Positions 46,401 through 59,600 of a DNA stretch of 64,000 nt are shown one piece after another; within the stretch, counting starts at the first letter, position 1, and the number at the start of each line of letters is the position of its first letter. Made by a program: the position numbers and the translations under genes. The stretch lies in the NCBI GenBank assembly GCA_016801845.1, contig CM028923.1:16724679-16788678 (forward strand), given 5' to 3'. The stretch comes from Polydactylus sextarius (lineage: Eukaryota > Chordata > Actinopteri > Polynemidae). The notes below the pieces were generated by a model. That model made no database searches, was not told where the DNA came from, and saw only the letters and a list, made by a program, of their open reading frames with translations.

Positions 46401-49400
46401 CAGTGCATCCCCAGCCTGGTGGAGTCCTGGTTCCAGATCCTGCAGACGTACCAGCTGTCCCACCCCGAGCTCACCTGTCAGTGCCTGGAGGTGGTCGGGG
46501 CCTACGTGTCCTGGATCGACCTCAACCTCATTGCCAACGACCGGTTAGTTGCTGTAGAAACAGCGAAGAGTGTCGTTGCCGCGCGTCATCGTGCCTGTTT
46601 GTCACACGTGTCGTCTCATTCGTTTCAGATTTGTGAATCTGCTGCTGAGTCAGATGTCAGTGGAGGAGCTCAGAGAGGAGGCCTGCGACTGCCTGTTCGA
46701 AATCATCAACAAAGGGATGGACCCGGTCGACAAAACCAAACTGGTGGAGTCTCTGTGCCAAGTGCTGCAGTCTGCCGGGTTCTTCAATGTGGAGCAGGTG
46801 AGAGCGAACGCGAGGGCGGAGAAAATAATGAAACCAGGAAATGGAGTCCCGCCAGTGTAATTTAATAACAATGTTTTGTTCACTCACTCACTTCACAGTG
46901 TAGCTTAGCATTAGCCTGAGCTAACCGCTCATTTTCATCTCCACAGCACAACACAAGGACCAACATCACCCAGACTTCATCATTTAGTCTTAGTGTTCTG
47001 TCAGAAGCAGCTGATGTTTTGACACTTGTTAATTTATTAGGTATACTGGTGTAATCTTATACAATTACAGGCAGTGATATCAGCTGCATACTGACCTACA
47101 TGAAGGAGGTGTCCTTACACTTCTGTATTGTTTGTTTGTTTGTAAGATTTGTTGTGCGTACACATGATTAAATTTAACAAACATTATTCTAGAAAAGTGT
47201 TCAACCTGATCAAGGGTTTTTTTTTTCCTGTCAGTGCAGTATTCATGTTCTCGTCCCGAGGTCACAAGGTCACAGTCTTCTTCTTCACTTCCTGGATGTC
47301 AGAAATGTTTGTTTTTTTTTTGTTTGTTTTTTTTTTTAAACCTCTTCCCCTCTTCCTGTCCTCTCCTCTCAGGAGGAGGATGTGGACTTCCTGGCCAAGT
47401 TCTCTCGGCTGGTGAACGGGATGGGCCAGAGTCTGGTGCTGAGCTGGACCAAGCTGGCCAAGACCGGCAACGTGAAGGACGCGACGGCGACGCTGCAGGC
47501 GGTGGAGGCCAAGGTGCCGCTGCTGCTGCAGCTGCTGGTGCACGAGGACGACGACATCTCGGCCAACATCGTCGGCTTCTGCTACGAGTATCTGCACGTC
47601 CTCAAACAGGTGCAGACGAGTCGCAGCACAAATGTGACTTTTGGTTGTTAGACGTTTTAAGAAATATTTCACGTATTTCACGTGTTTTGTTTGTTTCACA
47701 GCTGCCACAACTGACAGATCAACAGAAAACAAACATAGAGGTGAGCCTTTGTTTGAAATGACCCAGGGAAATTTTTTTTTTTTTTTTTTTTGTTCAGTTG
47801 AAAATTAAAAAAAAAAAAAAAAATGATGATAATCTGCTGTTTCCACCTCAGGCGATCATGCTCGCTGTCATGAAGAAACTGACATACGACGACGAGTACA
47901 ACTTTGAAAACGAGGTGAGTTTTATATTGATCTGGTTGTGACTGTTACCAGAGCGTGTCAAACGGTGTCAGACCTGTGATTTGTGGTTCCTCCGTGCGTC
48001 AGGGCGAGGACGAGGCCATGTTCGTTGAGTACAGGAAGCAGCTGAAGATGCTGCTGGATCGTTTGGCTCAGGTTTCTCCTGAGCTGCTCCTCGAGGCCGT
48101 TCGCCGAGTTTTCACCAACACGATGCAGTAAGAACCTGTTTTGGACCCGTTTTTGTAACCTTTATAATTATGTCTGTAACATCGTTCAGTGACTGTTCGG
48201 TAACAGCGACAGCTCCACAGCGCCGACACTCAGCTGGTTGTGTTTCGCAGGAACTGGCAGACGGCTCCGTTCATGGAGGTGGAGGTCGCCATCAGGCTGC
48301 TGTACATGCTGGGCGAGGCGCTGCCGGCGTCTCACGGCGCTCATTTCTCTGGAGACACAGCGAAGGCGAGCGCTCTGCAGGACATGATGAGAACGGTGAG
48401 TTGGTCACGTGACCCCAGCGTTAAATATGTTACATCAAACTGCGTCTCAGTTTCGAGCTGCGTTCTCGTCCAAAACCAACGGTCCTCAGATGAGACGGTC
48501 GAGCTGACAGAGAAATTTCTATCTACATCTCTAGCATATTTATGTTACTGCCGTCACTTAGCAACAACAGTGCCTAAAAGTTTGCCGCACATACCAAGAA
48601 AGAATTCAGCTTCGTTTAACATATTACAGATAAAATCTAATTCAGTCCATTTAAAAAATGTACTCCTCCGATGCTCCTACTACTGTGGTCATGTGACCTT
48701 TAACTACAGGTCCACATCACTCACATCACCTGTGCTGCAGTGAATCTTGGGATATGTTGGTCTGAGAAAGATCCAACTGTTGTAGACTTCATGGCACACG
48801 ACCAGTGAGTCCAGATGCAGTTTTGTTTTTTTTTTTTTACTTTGCTCGTGTTTCTGTTGTGAACCTGCAGCTGGTGTCGTGCGGCGTCAGCAGCTACCAA
48901 CACAGCTCCGTGTCTCTGGAGTTCTTCGAGACCGTCGTCCGATACGATAAATTCTTCACCGTGGAGCCGCAGCACATTCCAAATGTTTTGGTGAGTGACA
49001 GTTAAACCTGCGAGTTGAAGTAGAGTTTTAAACGAACAGGACACGGGTGAGTTTTCTTCTCCGTCGCGTTCCCTGACAGATGGCGTTTCTGGACCAACGG
49101 GGACTGAGACACAACAGCCCGAAGGTCCGCAGCCGAGTGGCGTACCTCTTCTCCAGATTCATCAAAAGTTTGCAGTGAGTCCAGCTTCATGTAACCACCA
49201 GCAGATGGAAAAAAATAACAGAAACAGATCACAGATTACTGACCGTCCTCTCCTCTGACAGTAAACACATGAACGCCTTCATCGAAGACATCCTGACCCG
49301 GATCCAGGACCTGCTGGAGCTCGCTCCTCCGGTGAGTTTCAGCTCCGTGTCCGTGTCAAATCCATGTCAGGGACCTGATACTGAATCATTCCCGTGATGT

Positions 49401-51868
49401 TTCTCCGTCCAGGAAAACGGGTTCCCGGCGCTGCTGACCAACGATGACCAGCTCTTCATGTTCGAAACGGCGGGCGTCCTGATCGTCAACGGCGAGAGTC
49501 CGGTGGAGAGGAAGCAGGCGCTGATGAGGAGCCTGCTGGCGCCGCTGATGGACGCCTTCCGCCTGCTGCTCGCCAAACTGCCGCAGGAGACGGAGGAGGA
49601 GAGGCAGGCCGCCCTCGCCGACTGCCTGAGCCACGCCGTCGGATTCGCCAGGTGAGGACGAGGATCTGGATCTAGACCGGGTTCATGCTCAGACTGTGTC
49701 AGTGTCTCAGGTGAAGTGAACTTGAGTGTGTGTGTGTGTGTGTGTGTGTCTGCAGCCGGACCAGCAAGGCGTTCAGCAACAAGCAGACGGTGAAGCAGTG
49801 CGGCTGCACCGAGGTCTACAGAGACTGTCTGCAGACCTTCCTGCCTGCGCTCAGCTGCCCCGTCCAGCGGCTGGTGCTGCGCAGCTCGGTTCGCTCCTTC
49901 CTGCACCGCATGATCATCTGCCTGGAGGAGGAGGTGCTGCCCTTCATCCCCGCCGCCTCCGAGCACATGCTGAAGGACTGTGAGGCCAAAGACCTGCAGG
50001 AGTTCATCCCACTCATCAGTCAGATCACTGCCAAGTTCAAGGTACGTAGAGGAAGCAGGAATAGGGAAACAAGGGGGGGCTGACATTAAAACTGAAGTTT
50101 AAAATGTTTTCCTCCCGTTGCCATGGCAGCGGCAGGTCTCCCCCTTCCTGCAGCAGGTCTTCATGCCGCTCGTCCTCGCCATCTTCGAGGTATTGGCGAG
50201 GCCGGCGGAGGAAAACGACCAGGCGGCGGCGCTGGAGAAACAGATGTTGAGGAGAAGCTACTTCAGCTTCATCCAGACCGTCACCGGCAGCGGCATGAAC
50301 GAGGTGATGGCCAATCAGGGTGAGTCACGCACACGCACAACCTGCCCACACTGAGCCAGGCTAGCAGTTTATATCTGTTTCTAGTCTTTATGCTAAGCTA
50401 GGCTAACCAGCTGCAGGCTGTAGATTAAACACAGGACAGTACAGTCAGGTTGAAGATTTTTTACAGACATGAAAAGATGAAGCCTGATGTTTCTACGTGT
50501 TATCTTTCTGCCTTTAGACAACTTAGAGAAACACTTAATTCCACTATTATCTACTTAATTTTATTTATTTATTTATTTTTGATAATCAATATTTCCTGCG
50601 GTAAACTTACATTTAAAGTCTTCCGCAAACATCAGATCTGAAAACCTGATGAGACTGAATTTTAATTCGAGTGACGGTGAAATGTGTCCGTTAAATTCTT
50701 TCTCTCATCTCGTCGCGTTTGTCTTTAGGAGCTGAAAACATCGAGCGAGTCGTGTTCACCATCATCCAGGGCGCCGTGGATTTCCCCGACCCCGTCGCTC
50801 AGAAAACCTGCTTCATTATCCTGTCGAAGCTGGTGGAGCTGTGGGGTGAGAAACACCTGCAACATCGTCACTCTGCTGGAGTTTCAGTTTCAGTGTCTTT
50901 GTTTGTTTATTTGAGTTTCCGTCTCTTGACGTTTCCCCGATGAACTCCGCAGGAGGTAAAGACGGCATGGTCGGCTTCCCCGACTTCATCTACAAACACA
51001 TCGTACCCGCCTGCTTCCTGGCTCCTCTCAAACCGACCTTTGACCTCTCGGACGCTCAGACGGTGCTGGTGAGTTTTTTGGACCAGACGCCAGTTTTTTT
51101 TAAAACATCTGACTGAAACAGATTTGTTTTCATCACCGCTGTGGTCGCTGTGTTTCCAGACGCTGTCAGAATGCGCCGTCACGCTGAAAATGATTCATCT
51201 CAAACGGGTAAAAGCTGCTTCACTGGATCTGAAGTCAAACTTTAAATCACGCGTTATTGATGGAGTTATAAAGGGTTTTCTTATGTTGTGTTTCAGGGGC
51301 CGGAGTTCATCCAGTTCTTGCAGCAGGAGTATCTGCCCTCCCTGCAGGTGGCGCCAGAAATCTCACAGGTCAGTGACACTACACAGAACATTTGAAGACG
51401 TTTCTCAGAAGCTTTAATTTCGAAGCAGAGATTTGTACATCAACGGGAACGTAAAACAACATGGAACTAGTTTCCTGTTTTATTTTAATTGATAAAACCT
51501 TCAAACTCTTATGAGTTTCCCGCCAGGTTTGGAGACACTGCAGTTGTCACTTCACTATTCATTTGACTAAAAATAAATAAAATCGGAAACATTTTATTGA
51601 TTCTGTGTCTGTTATAGTTGCTTCAGGCAACAGTAGAAAATCTGAAATAATAAGATAAAGTCACGTGATTAATCAAAACCAACCTTTTGTTCGTTTACCA
51701 GGAGCTGTGTCATGTTCTTCAGCAGCCTGACGTCAAAGTGCTGAAGAACTACATCAAGGTAACATCAGGTTTTATTACGACAGAAGGTCTGTGTTTCATT
51801 GGTCAGTTCCTGACCACCCCCCCTCCTCGTCTCCCCTGCAGGCGTTCTTCCAGCGAGCGAAGCTGTAA
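43491..51868 (+). CDS. xpot: Exportin-T (tRNA exportin), 24 coding exons
   Basis: RanGTP-dependent nuclear export receptor for mature tRNAs, an importin-beta/karyopherin family alpha-solenoid. Coding exons: 43491-43550, 44537-44619, 44730-44786, 44867-44936, 45366-45584, 46359-46543, 46629-46797, 47373-47609, 47702-47740, 47852-47914, 48003-48127, 48251-48395, 48871-48990, 49080-49174, 49262-49331, 49413-49651, 49756-50041, 50130-50319, 50729-50845, 50953-51068, 51160-51207, 51297-51368, 51702-51758, 51842-51868. All junctions are GT-AG, phases agree, and the total is 962 codons plus stop, the length of human XPOT. It begins MDEQALLGLNPNA and ends FFQRAKL. Conserved stretches include IRETLMKWLQ, FVMEYLTLWPKFFFDILSLV and SYQHSSVSLEFFETVVRYDK. 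An in-frame ATG at 43464 would add 9 residues; the internal start was chosen because the family starts at MDEQ. Confidence 0.97.
48510..48795 (+). repeat. Unnamed interspersed repeat family, copy 3 (in xpot intron)
   Basis: Lies in the intron between the exons ending 48395 and starting 48871. The blocks ACATCTCTAGCATATTTATG, CACTTAGCAACAACA, GCCTAAAAGTTTG, AGATAAAATCTAATTCAGTC, CTCCTACTACTGTGGTCATG, GGTCCACATCACTCACATCA and GGGATATGTTGGTCTGAG match the other copies in order. It extends the intron in sense orientation. Confidence 0.7.
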
Positions 51869-52790
51869 ACTGGACGTCCATCAGGACGGAGAGGACTGGT
51901 CACAGGAAGTGGCTCCGACTCGCCACTTTCACCATAAAATCAAAAACAATGGAACTTAGCATAGGAGCTGCTTTTTGCACTTAAACAGTAAAAGCATAAC
52001 AACAAGCCCAGTCTGTCGAAGGCGGTGGAGGAGGAAGAGGAGGCGGCAGCGGACGATTTAACAAACAGAAAGAGATGAGCAGCCCCTCGCCCACCCCACC
52101 CACCTCCACCCCCCGGCCGAGAGGAGACGAGCTGTCCCACGAGACGACGGAGCTCGAGGAAAACGGCATCGGGGGGAAAAAAAAAAAAAGGGCTTTTAGA
52201 CGTGAGGACCTTTGGGACGCCGCCGCCGGTCTGGATCCTGGATCCGTCTGGATCATCCCGGACTTGGTCTGGGTTTGTGTAACGATAGCTTTACTCTAGT
52301 TCAGTAGAAACCACATTTCAGATCGGGTTTGATTTGAGTTTCTTTCTTTTTTTTTTTTTTTTTTTGTCATTTGCTGCCACAGAACGGATGAAGAGTAAGG
52401 GCTGATGGTTGTGTTTTTTGTTTTGTTTTGTTTAGTTTTTTGGTAGTTTGTTTATTCTGAGCGCGTCGAGGAGCGGGCGTCAAGTTGAATTTTGAAGCGA
52501 AAAGTGCCGTGCAGATCGACGAAACCACCTGCCTTTTTGATTTTTCGTCAGATTCTCGGTTTAAAAATCAGACGCTGACGGTTTCATCCCGGTCAGACGT
52601 AGACGGACGTCGGACAGTTCGGAGCCTCGCGGTGAATTTACGACGAGACCAGATCAGATCCTAGATTAGAATAATCCACAGGAATATTTTTACTGCCCTG
52701 GATTTCTGGCTGTTGTTTTTTTTTTTTTTTTTAATTTCAGATGGAAATGAACATAAAAATAATAAAACAGAGGAACAAAATGTAAATAAG
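51869..52790 (+). other. xpot 3' UTR (end uncertain)
   Basis: Sequence after the xpot stop is non-coding and rich in T runs. A candidate poly(A) signal AATAAA is at 52761-52766, but further AATAAA words occur up to about 55,210, so the true end could lie later. A purine-rich stretch near 52020-52070 and C-rich text at 52080-52120 produce long overlapping frames on both strands that are not genes. Confidence 0.4.
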
Positions 52791-55700
52791 AGAATAAGAT
52801 GTTAAAAACTGTAAATAGAGTTCCTTAGGTTTAGTTTTTTTTTTTTTTTTTTTAAATCTTCATTCCCATCTGGAAAACTACCTGGAAGCTCAGCTCTGTC
52901 AGAAAATGGAAAACAATTAAGTTAGGAAAAAAAAAAAAAACCAAGTCAAAATGATGAATTTCTGAATTTAAGATAAATTTGACTCGATAAATGCGACATC
53001 GGCACAAAAAGTATTAAAATATTAGTTATCGATATCGTTGAACATATTTTAGTTCAATACAACTTTAATTTATCTGTTTGACTCCATATCAACCTCTGAC
53101 CTCTAGTTGACTTTGTTGTAATTAATAATCATCGTTACGTTACGTTTATGAACGAGATTTGTGACAAAACTATCATTTTCTTCTTGTACGTCTCGGAACT
53201 GTGACTGAAGTGAAACGACGCGGTTAAAACTTTTAGCCGCGCTGACGCTGATCTCTGCCGTAGGTTTGTCCTTTAATATTTCATCACTTTGTGTCACTAA
53301 TGTACCTTGAGAATTTTTTTATTTGACCTTATACGACCAGTTTTGTTTTTCCTTTTTTTTTTTTTTTTTTTTTTTTTACCAAACAGACGTTTACGTCGCC
53401 GCCTAAAAGATATTTCTGACTCGGAAGTTAGATTTTTGAAAATCAGACAAAAGTGACTCAAAGTAAAAATTTCCGGTTTAGTTTTTTGACTTAATCTTAA
53501 AACGTTGATGAGGAAAACTAGGAGGGAAAAAAGTCATAATTTTGATTTAGTGTTTGGTGATTTTGTTTTTTATTATTATATGGATAATTTTTCCATTTCT
53601 TGGCAGCATTGAGCTTCCGTAGTATAAACTGGTTCATGGACTCTGGCGTCGGAACCAGAAGCAGCTCGGTGACTTTAGTTTTCTACTCAAGAGTCCGCGA
53701 CGTTCACGTCCACTGACGGATGATTATGCAACAACGCGTTTCTGCGATCGATACTGTGAAGGAGCCGCCGCTTAAAAACCGACCAATCAGAGCGAGACGA
53801 CGTGACCCAACCCTGAAGAACGGCCTCTGTACAGACGCTTCACCTTCACACACACACACACACACTGTTAGAACCAGTCTGTGTCGTTGAGTTTGTTCCT
53901 GGAATCTGATTCATTTCATTCTGGTTTTATTTTTAGAATGTGGCTCCACTTTCAGCTGTAGTTCATCAACTTCTCGTAGTTTCTTTTCTTTTTTTTTTTT
54001 TAAATCAGACGTCAACCACAGAGGGTTCGAGCACTTGTTGGAGAATATTTTCACTATTTGTTCACTTCACACGAGGCTTTAGTGTCTAGTTCATTTCTTC
54101 ACAAGAAGCCGAAGCAACAAAACAAAAAAAACTTGATTCGATTATTTTAGTTCAGACTCATTAATTCAGTTTGTTTCATCTCAACAAAAGAAAACAAACA
54201 AACATTTAGTTTTTTCATAAAAATGACTTTGACCTTCTGACTTTTTACTGGAAGAAAAAAAACAAACTTAATTTGGTTTTAACTTCAGGTAGAAGTGGAA
54301 CTTGATACAGGAAAAAAAAAAATATAAATATTTCTAATAATAAATAAAGAATCAGTAAATATTTACTGAAACGTTTTCAAAATCCTACAATTAAAACCAC
54401 ATCAGACACTTTCCAGGAAACTTCAAGGACAAATAACACGAGTCATCAGTGAACGGATGAAAACTCCACATTAAACTTAGAAGGAAAATTGATTGAAATA
54501 TAAAATCTGAAATGATCAAACTGTAACTACGTCTTTTTACTTCAGTTTCTAATCGAAATGTTCAGTTTGGGAACAAGACGAACGTCGCAGATATAAAATG
54601 TTTTCAACATGTTCAAATGTTTCAAGGTGCTTAGTTTGTTTTGAAAGGAGCGGTTCAACGTTTTGAGGGAAAAGTTCAGTTTGTGTAGCAAAAAAAAAAA
54701 GCCTTAAAGTGTTTTTGGTCATAATGTTGGGAGTCGTTGTGAGACTGGATTCAGGATTTAGTTGAATTATTCATAAAAAAGGTTGATTTTTAAGTTTTTT
54801 TTTAAAGACAAACTCATGAAATGAATGAAATCGTCCTCAGAGGAAATGAATTTCACTAGTTTTAAAATCTGGTGGATGAAAAGATTCATTGAATAAATAA
54901 TTAGTCTGATATGATTAGATCTCCTGATTAGCTTAGCTTAGCATAAAGAGTGGAAGCAGCTAGTTTTAATTTATTTATTACAATAATAAAACATAACTCG
55001 GCTGTAACAACGTCCTCCTGTTGAAACATTTGTAATGTGACGTAAAGTTCACGACTTTATTGACAATCGCATTTCTGTCACGACTTCCTGTTTGATAGAA
55101 ATAATCGGAACAGGAAGTGAACCTGAAATCACCAAAATAAAAGCTCTGGATCGTGGCAGAAATTACATTGATACAAGTGTCTGTCGTTGATTAAAGATTT
55201 TTATGAATGAATAAAAGTCTTCTAAAGTCGTTTTTGTCTTAAGTCGAGACTTTTCGTGACCTAGACAATTAATAAAAAAAAATTGTTATATATTTCCACC
55301 TAATAGTTAATTTCATCCTAATAACACAACAAGTTGTTTTTCTTGATTTTTTTCTTCATTTTCCCTCAAACATTGAACTGTTTTTCTTTGTGAATCTGTT
55401 ACAACACTAAACCATCAGTATAAAAACAGCGACACACTCTGGTCACAACCTTTTTCCTGTAACGTAAATGAACGTCAGACCCTCCTCCCCCACGACAAAC
55501 CCGTCGTGATGTTCGGACGCGTGTGTTCGTGGTCGTCGTGTTCGCAGCCCGGCCTCCGAATCTTTTCCTCCTCCCCGTTTAAAACAAACAAACAAAAAAA
55601 AAAAGAAACAAGAAACCAGGACGACGGATCATTTTAAACGTCGCCGTTCATTTAAAAGTAAATAAAGAAATCATCTTCATCAGATGCAGATCGATGAAGA

Positions 55701-56430
55701 TCCAGGTCGTTTCAGCCTGTTTTTATTTTTATTTTATTTTATTTTTTTTTTTTTTTTTGGACCGAGAGGAAGAGCTTCGTTCATATCTGAGAGACAAAAA
55801 AAAAAAAAAATTGCCAAATGATTGAATTTACATCATTAACAGTGAAACGTGTTGATTTGTTTCTTTTTCTTTTCTTTTGATATGGAGACGAACCTTCTGT
55901 TAGAACCAATAAAGTGTTTACGCATCGAAATGTCACGTGACTCGTGTTTGAAGTAACTTTGATCAGATGTAGACGTGGATCCATCTGCTGCTGGAAACAA
56001 TATTTATGAACACTTGATCGTATTAAAATAGGAAATCATTTTATTTTGGAAAAAAAAAGAACTTGTACGTATACAGTTTGATACGTTTTTTTTTTTTTTT
56101 CAGATCTTAAAAAGTTGAAGGTCACAGCAACATCTGTAATCGGAAAAACAAACGTACCACTTCTTCCTATTTTAATGTTTTTATTATTATTATGAAAGAA
56201 CAAAAGCCCAGACTTCCTGCGTCAAATGTGTCATATTGAAAGTGACAGAAAAGAATCATTCTCTGCTTTTAATGTGAAAACATCTGCAGGAAGTGTTGTC
56301 TCTGATGATGAATTCAAAAATAATAATAAATAAAAAAAAAAAAAAAATATACCACAAAGTGGAAAAAAGGCTGAAAATAATTAAATGACTGTTTAATAAC
56401 CGACGTCAGCGACTCCAGTGTGTTTTTCAG
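52791..56430. other. Region between convergent xpot and rtcb
   Basis: About 3.6 kb with no exon, RNA gene or recognisable transposon. It is strikingly rich in long poly(T) and poly(A) runs (for example 53350-53377, 54300s, 55744-55758 and 55797-55810) and holds a short (AC)n at 53851-53864. It may include the distal xpot 3' UTR. Confidence 0.5.
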
Positions 56431-56432
56431 TC

Positions 56433-56438
56433 TTTATT
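56433..56438 (-). terminator. rtcb polyadenylation signal
   Basis: Minus-strand AATAAA about 255 nt after the rtcb stop codon, the first such signal downstream. The 3' UTR between them contains a (CGA)6-type microsatellite at 56641-56659. Confidence 0.55.
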
Positions 56439-56692
56439 TAGACCAAAGACTTTAAATCAAAAGAAACATCATTTCATCCCGAAAATAAAACATTCTCGCT
56501 CTTCAACAAATTCATTTTGTTAAAAAACGAAAACGAAAACAAAAAGTGCGAAACTGAGCGAGAAGCTCCTTCTGAAGTCTCCGGCGTTTTTTTTTTTTTT
56601 GTCGCCTTGACTTCCTGCATTGTTGTATTTTTTGTTGCAGTCGTCGTCGTCGTCGTCGTTAAATAGTCTCTAAGCAACGGAGGCGTGCGGCT

Positions 56693-59600
56693 TCAGCCTT
56701 TAATCACAGCGATCGGCCTCAGTTTGATCGCCTTCTTACTGATCCCAGCGTCGTGACACGTGTTGACGACGTCCGTCACGTTTTTGTACGACTCCGGAGC
56801 CTGAAAACAAAATAAATATGTTTTTTATAAAAATAACAAATGAGTCATATTTATTTATGTAGGATGTTTAGAGTCACGTTAAAATACTTGAAACTCAATA
56901 AAAATGTGTTCCGACCTCCTCCATGACCAGTTTGGGCGACGCCACTCGGATGGCGATGCCCATGTCGGCCAGTTTGTCCAGGACGTCCTGGAAATCCAGG
57001 TTCCTACGGGATTTTGCTCGAGAGAGAGCGCGACCCTGAAACGATGAACGTGATGTCAGAAACCAAACTCTGGAGTAGATGCTGAGTCAGTATCTACTTT
57101 CAGTAAAAGTCTGGTTCTGGGAAACGTCGGGTGGATCTAAGCGTCTGATCAGACTCTTACCGCTCCGTGACAGGTGGTACCGAACGTTTCTGTCATCCCC
57201 TGCTCCGTCCCTGTGAGGACGTAGCTGCAGGTTCCCATCGTCCCTCCGATCAACACGGGCTGACCTGTCAACTGATCCAACACAAACACAAGATACAACC
57301 GAGATCAGTGACTCAGCGATTTTTATGCAGAGATGCAGCAATTGCAGTTTTTTGGGTTAACTTCTTTACATCACATACAAAGATTTATTTTTAACACAGG
57401 AATATAACCAGATTTTCAATAATGGAAAACTTGACGGTTGTAAGACAAACAAACTGTACTGATGATAACTCCCAGTGTGGAAAATTTACACACATTTAAA
57501 AAGTGCAGTGTTAAAGAACAATCATTATTTCACACTGAATATCTAACTGAAAATAGAAAAACTAGTTTCATTCATACATTTGGACATAATGCAATGAAAC
57601 ATTCTGTTCTATTTGGTAAACTAACAATAATGTGTATTTTTTGGCTATTTGTTTCTATTTTCTTTCTAAAATGATGACAAATCAACTTCCATCAATCCAG
57701 ATGTTGTAGATGATGATTTTATACAACATGACACCACTGACATGTGAAGTGAATGTGGTGACATTACAGTGTATCAGTTATTAAATATTTTTGTAGTATC
57801 TCTTTTTGGTATTGAACTTTGTAGACTTTGTTAATGGATCAGTGTGACTGCTACAGGAGGACGGCTGGTGTGGATGAAAACGTGGTTGTAGCTCACTGTT
57901 TCCCTTAGTGAAGTTAGAGAGAGGTGTTGTTTTTGTAGCGTTGTGAGTTATTGACCCGGTAGTTTCGAATCTGCGAATATATTCCCAAATTTACTGAACT
58001 AATCAGATTCGTAGTGACAAAAGTTTTTGGTGTCGTCCCTTCACGCCCCACTTTGACATTGCTTTGTGCAAACTTGTTATCCACCTGATTCTGGTCACCA
58101 GCCAATCAATCAGTGAATCCCTAGTCCCTAGAGCGAGGCATCTGGTACCTGGTAGTCTACAGGGATGAGTGGGTGGTGCGGGGGGAATGCCCGAGTGGAT
58201 CCTTTGCGATGAACCAGCAGCGTCCTCTGCTTCCCGTCCACCATGTGCTCCTCCACCTTGGCGATGTTGTGGGAGACGTCGTAGATGACGTGCATGTCCA
58301 GGTCATCTGGCGTGGTGCTGAACACCTCGGAGAACGCCTGGAAAACAAATGGAACAAAAATAAAAAGCAATCGGCGATCAGGACGACGATCGCCGGTGGC
58401 ATCTCCTGCTGCTACTGTACGCGGCGGCGCCGCACCTGTCTGGTGAGGAAGGTCATGGACGAGCGGTTGACCCAGGCGTAGTTGCCGGCGGCGGCCATGC
58501 CCTTCAGGTAGTCCTGCCCCTCCTGAGACGTGATGCGAGCGCATGCGAGCTGGCGGTCGTTCACTATGATCTTATCCCTTTTCATCGCCTTCTCCATGGC
58601 AACCAGAGCATCTGTCACCATGACAACAATGACACCATGGTTATCTTATTTAAATATATTCTGAAGATATAAAAATATATCAGATGAAAGGGGACTACGT
58701 CGGACACGAATATCTACTGAAATAAAAGAACAAATACATGTAAAACTAAATCAAATTAAAATGTTTGTTGGCATCCTGTATTTAATGAGGTGCACTTCCT
58801 ACCTGTGGCCACCTGGTGGCCGAGGCCTCTGCTGCCGCTGTGGATCATCACACAGACCTGACCCTTGTGGTCGATGCCCATCTTCTTAGCAGCGTAGTCG
58901 TTGTAGATCTCATCCACCACCTGGATCTCAGCGTAGTGGTTTCCAGCTCCCAGAGTTCCCAGCTTCAGCAAACAAACACAGGTTTTGACTCCGGACCACA
59001 GACAAGTGTTGCTCAACAGGTTTAGACTAAATCCCAACACAACACAAACTAACAGATTCAAGCAGCGTTACCCTTCAGCTCTTCAAGTCTGTTAAAGTTA
59101 AAGCAACTATTTTTGTCAGTGGAGACTGGATCAAAAATCCTGGAGTCGGATTTCTGAAAAAACAGTTTTCCAGTTGAAACTAAGACACAGATTGAGGCTG
59201 GAAAACTATTTAGAAGTTGGAAGCTGTTCAATAACTGAAAATTTAATCCATGAGCCCCAGGGGCTGCTGGGATACCTGAGGCAGGCCTCTCTTCTTGGCT
59301 TTAGACGAGACCTTGTTGGGGTCGGCCTGCAGCATGCGGCCGTACTCCTCACAGTGCTCCTTGTCCTCAGCCCAGGCGTAGCCCTCCCTCAGAGACCAGT
59401 CCACACCCATCTCCAGAGCCTCCTCCAGGTCCCTGGCGACACACAAATGAACAGGTGAACTCAGGTGAACCAGTCTGTGATCCTGTTCCTGGCCTATACC
59501 GGTCTGGTCTGTCCTTACTTGGCTGACATGGGGATGACTCCCTTGGATCCGACTCCCACTGGGATGTGGTTGAACAGCGACTGAGCGAGCTGCTCCTTCA

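Noticed and set aside
47262..47732. 156-codon minus-strand frame over xpot
   Set aside because: It is an antisense shadow of the GC-rich xpot exon at 47373-47609.
56641..56659. (TCG)6 array as a possible functional site
   Set aside because: It is a plain trinucleotide microsatellite in the rtcb 3' UTR.
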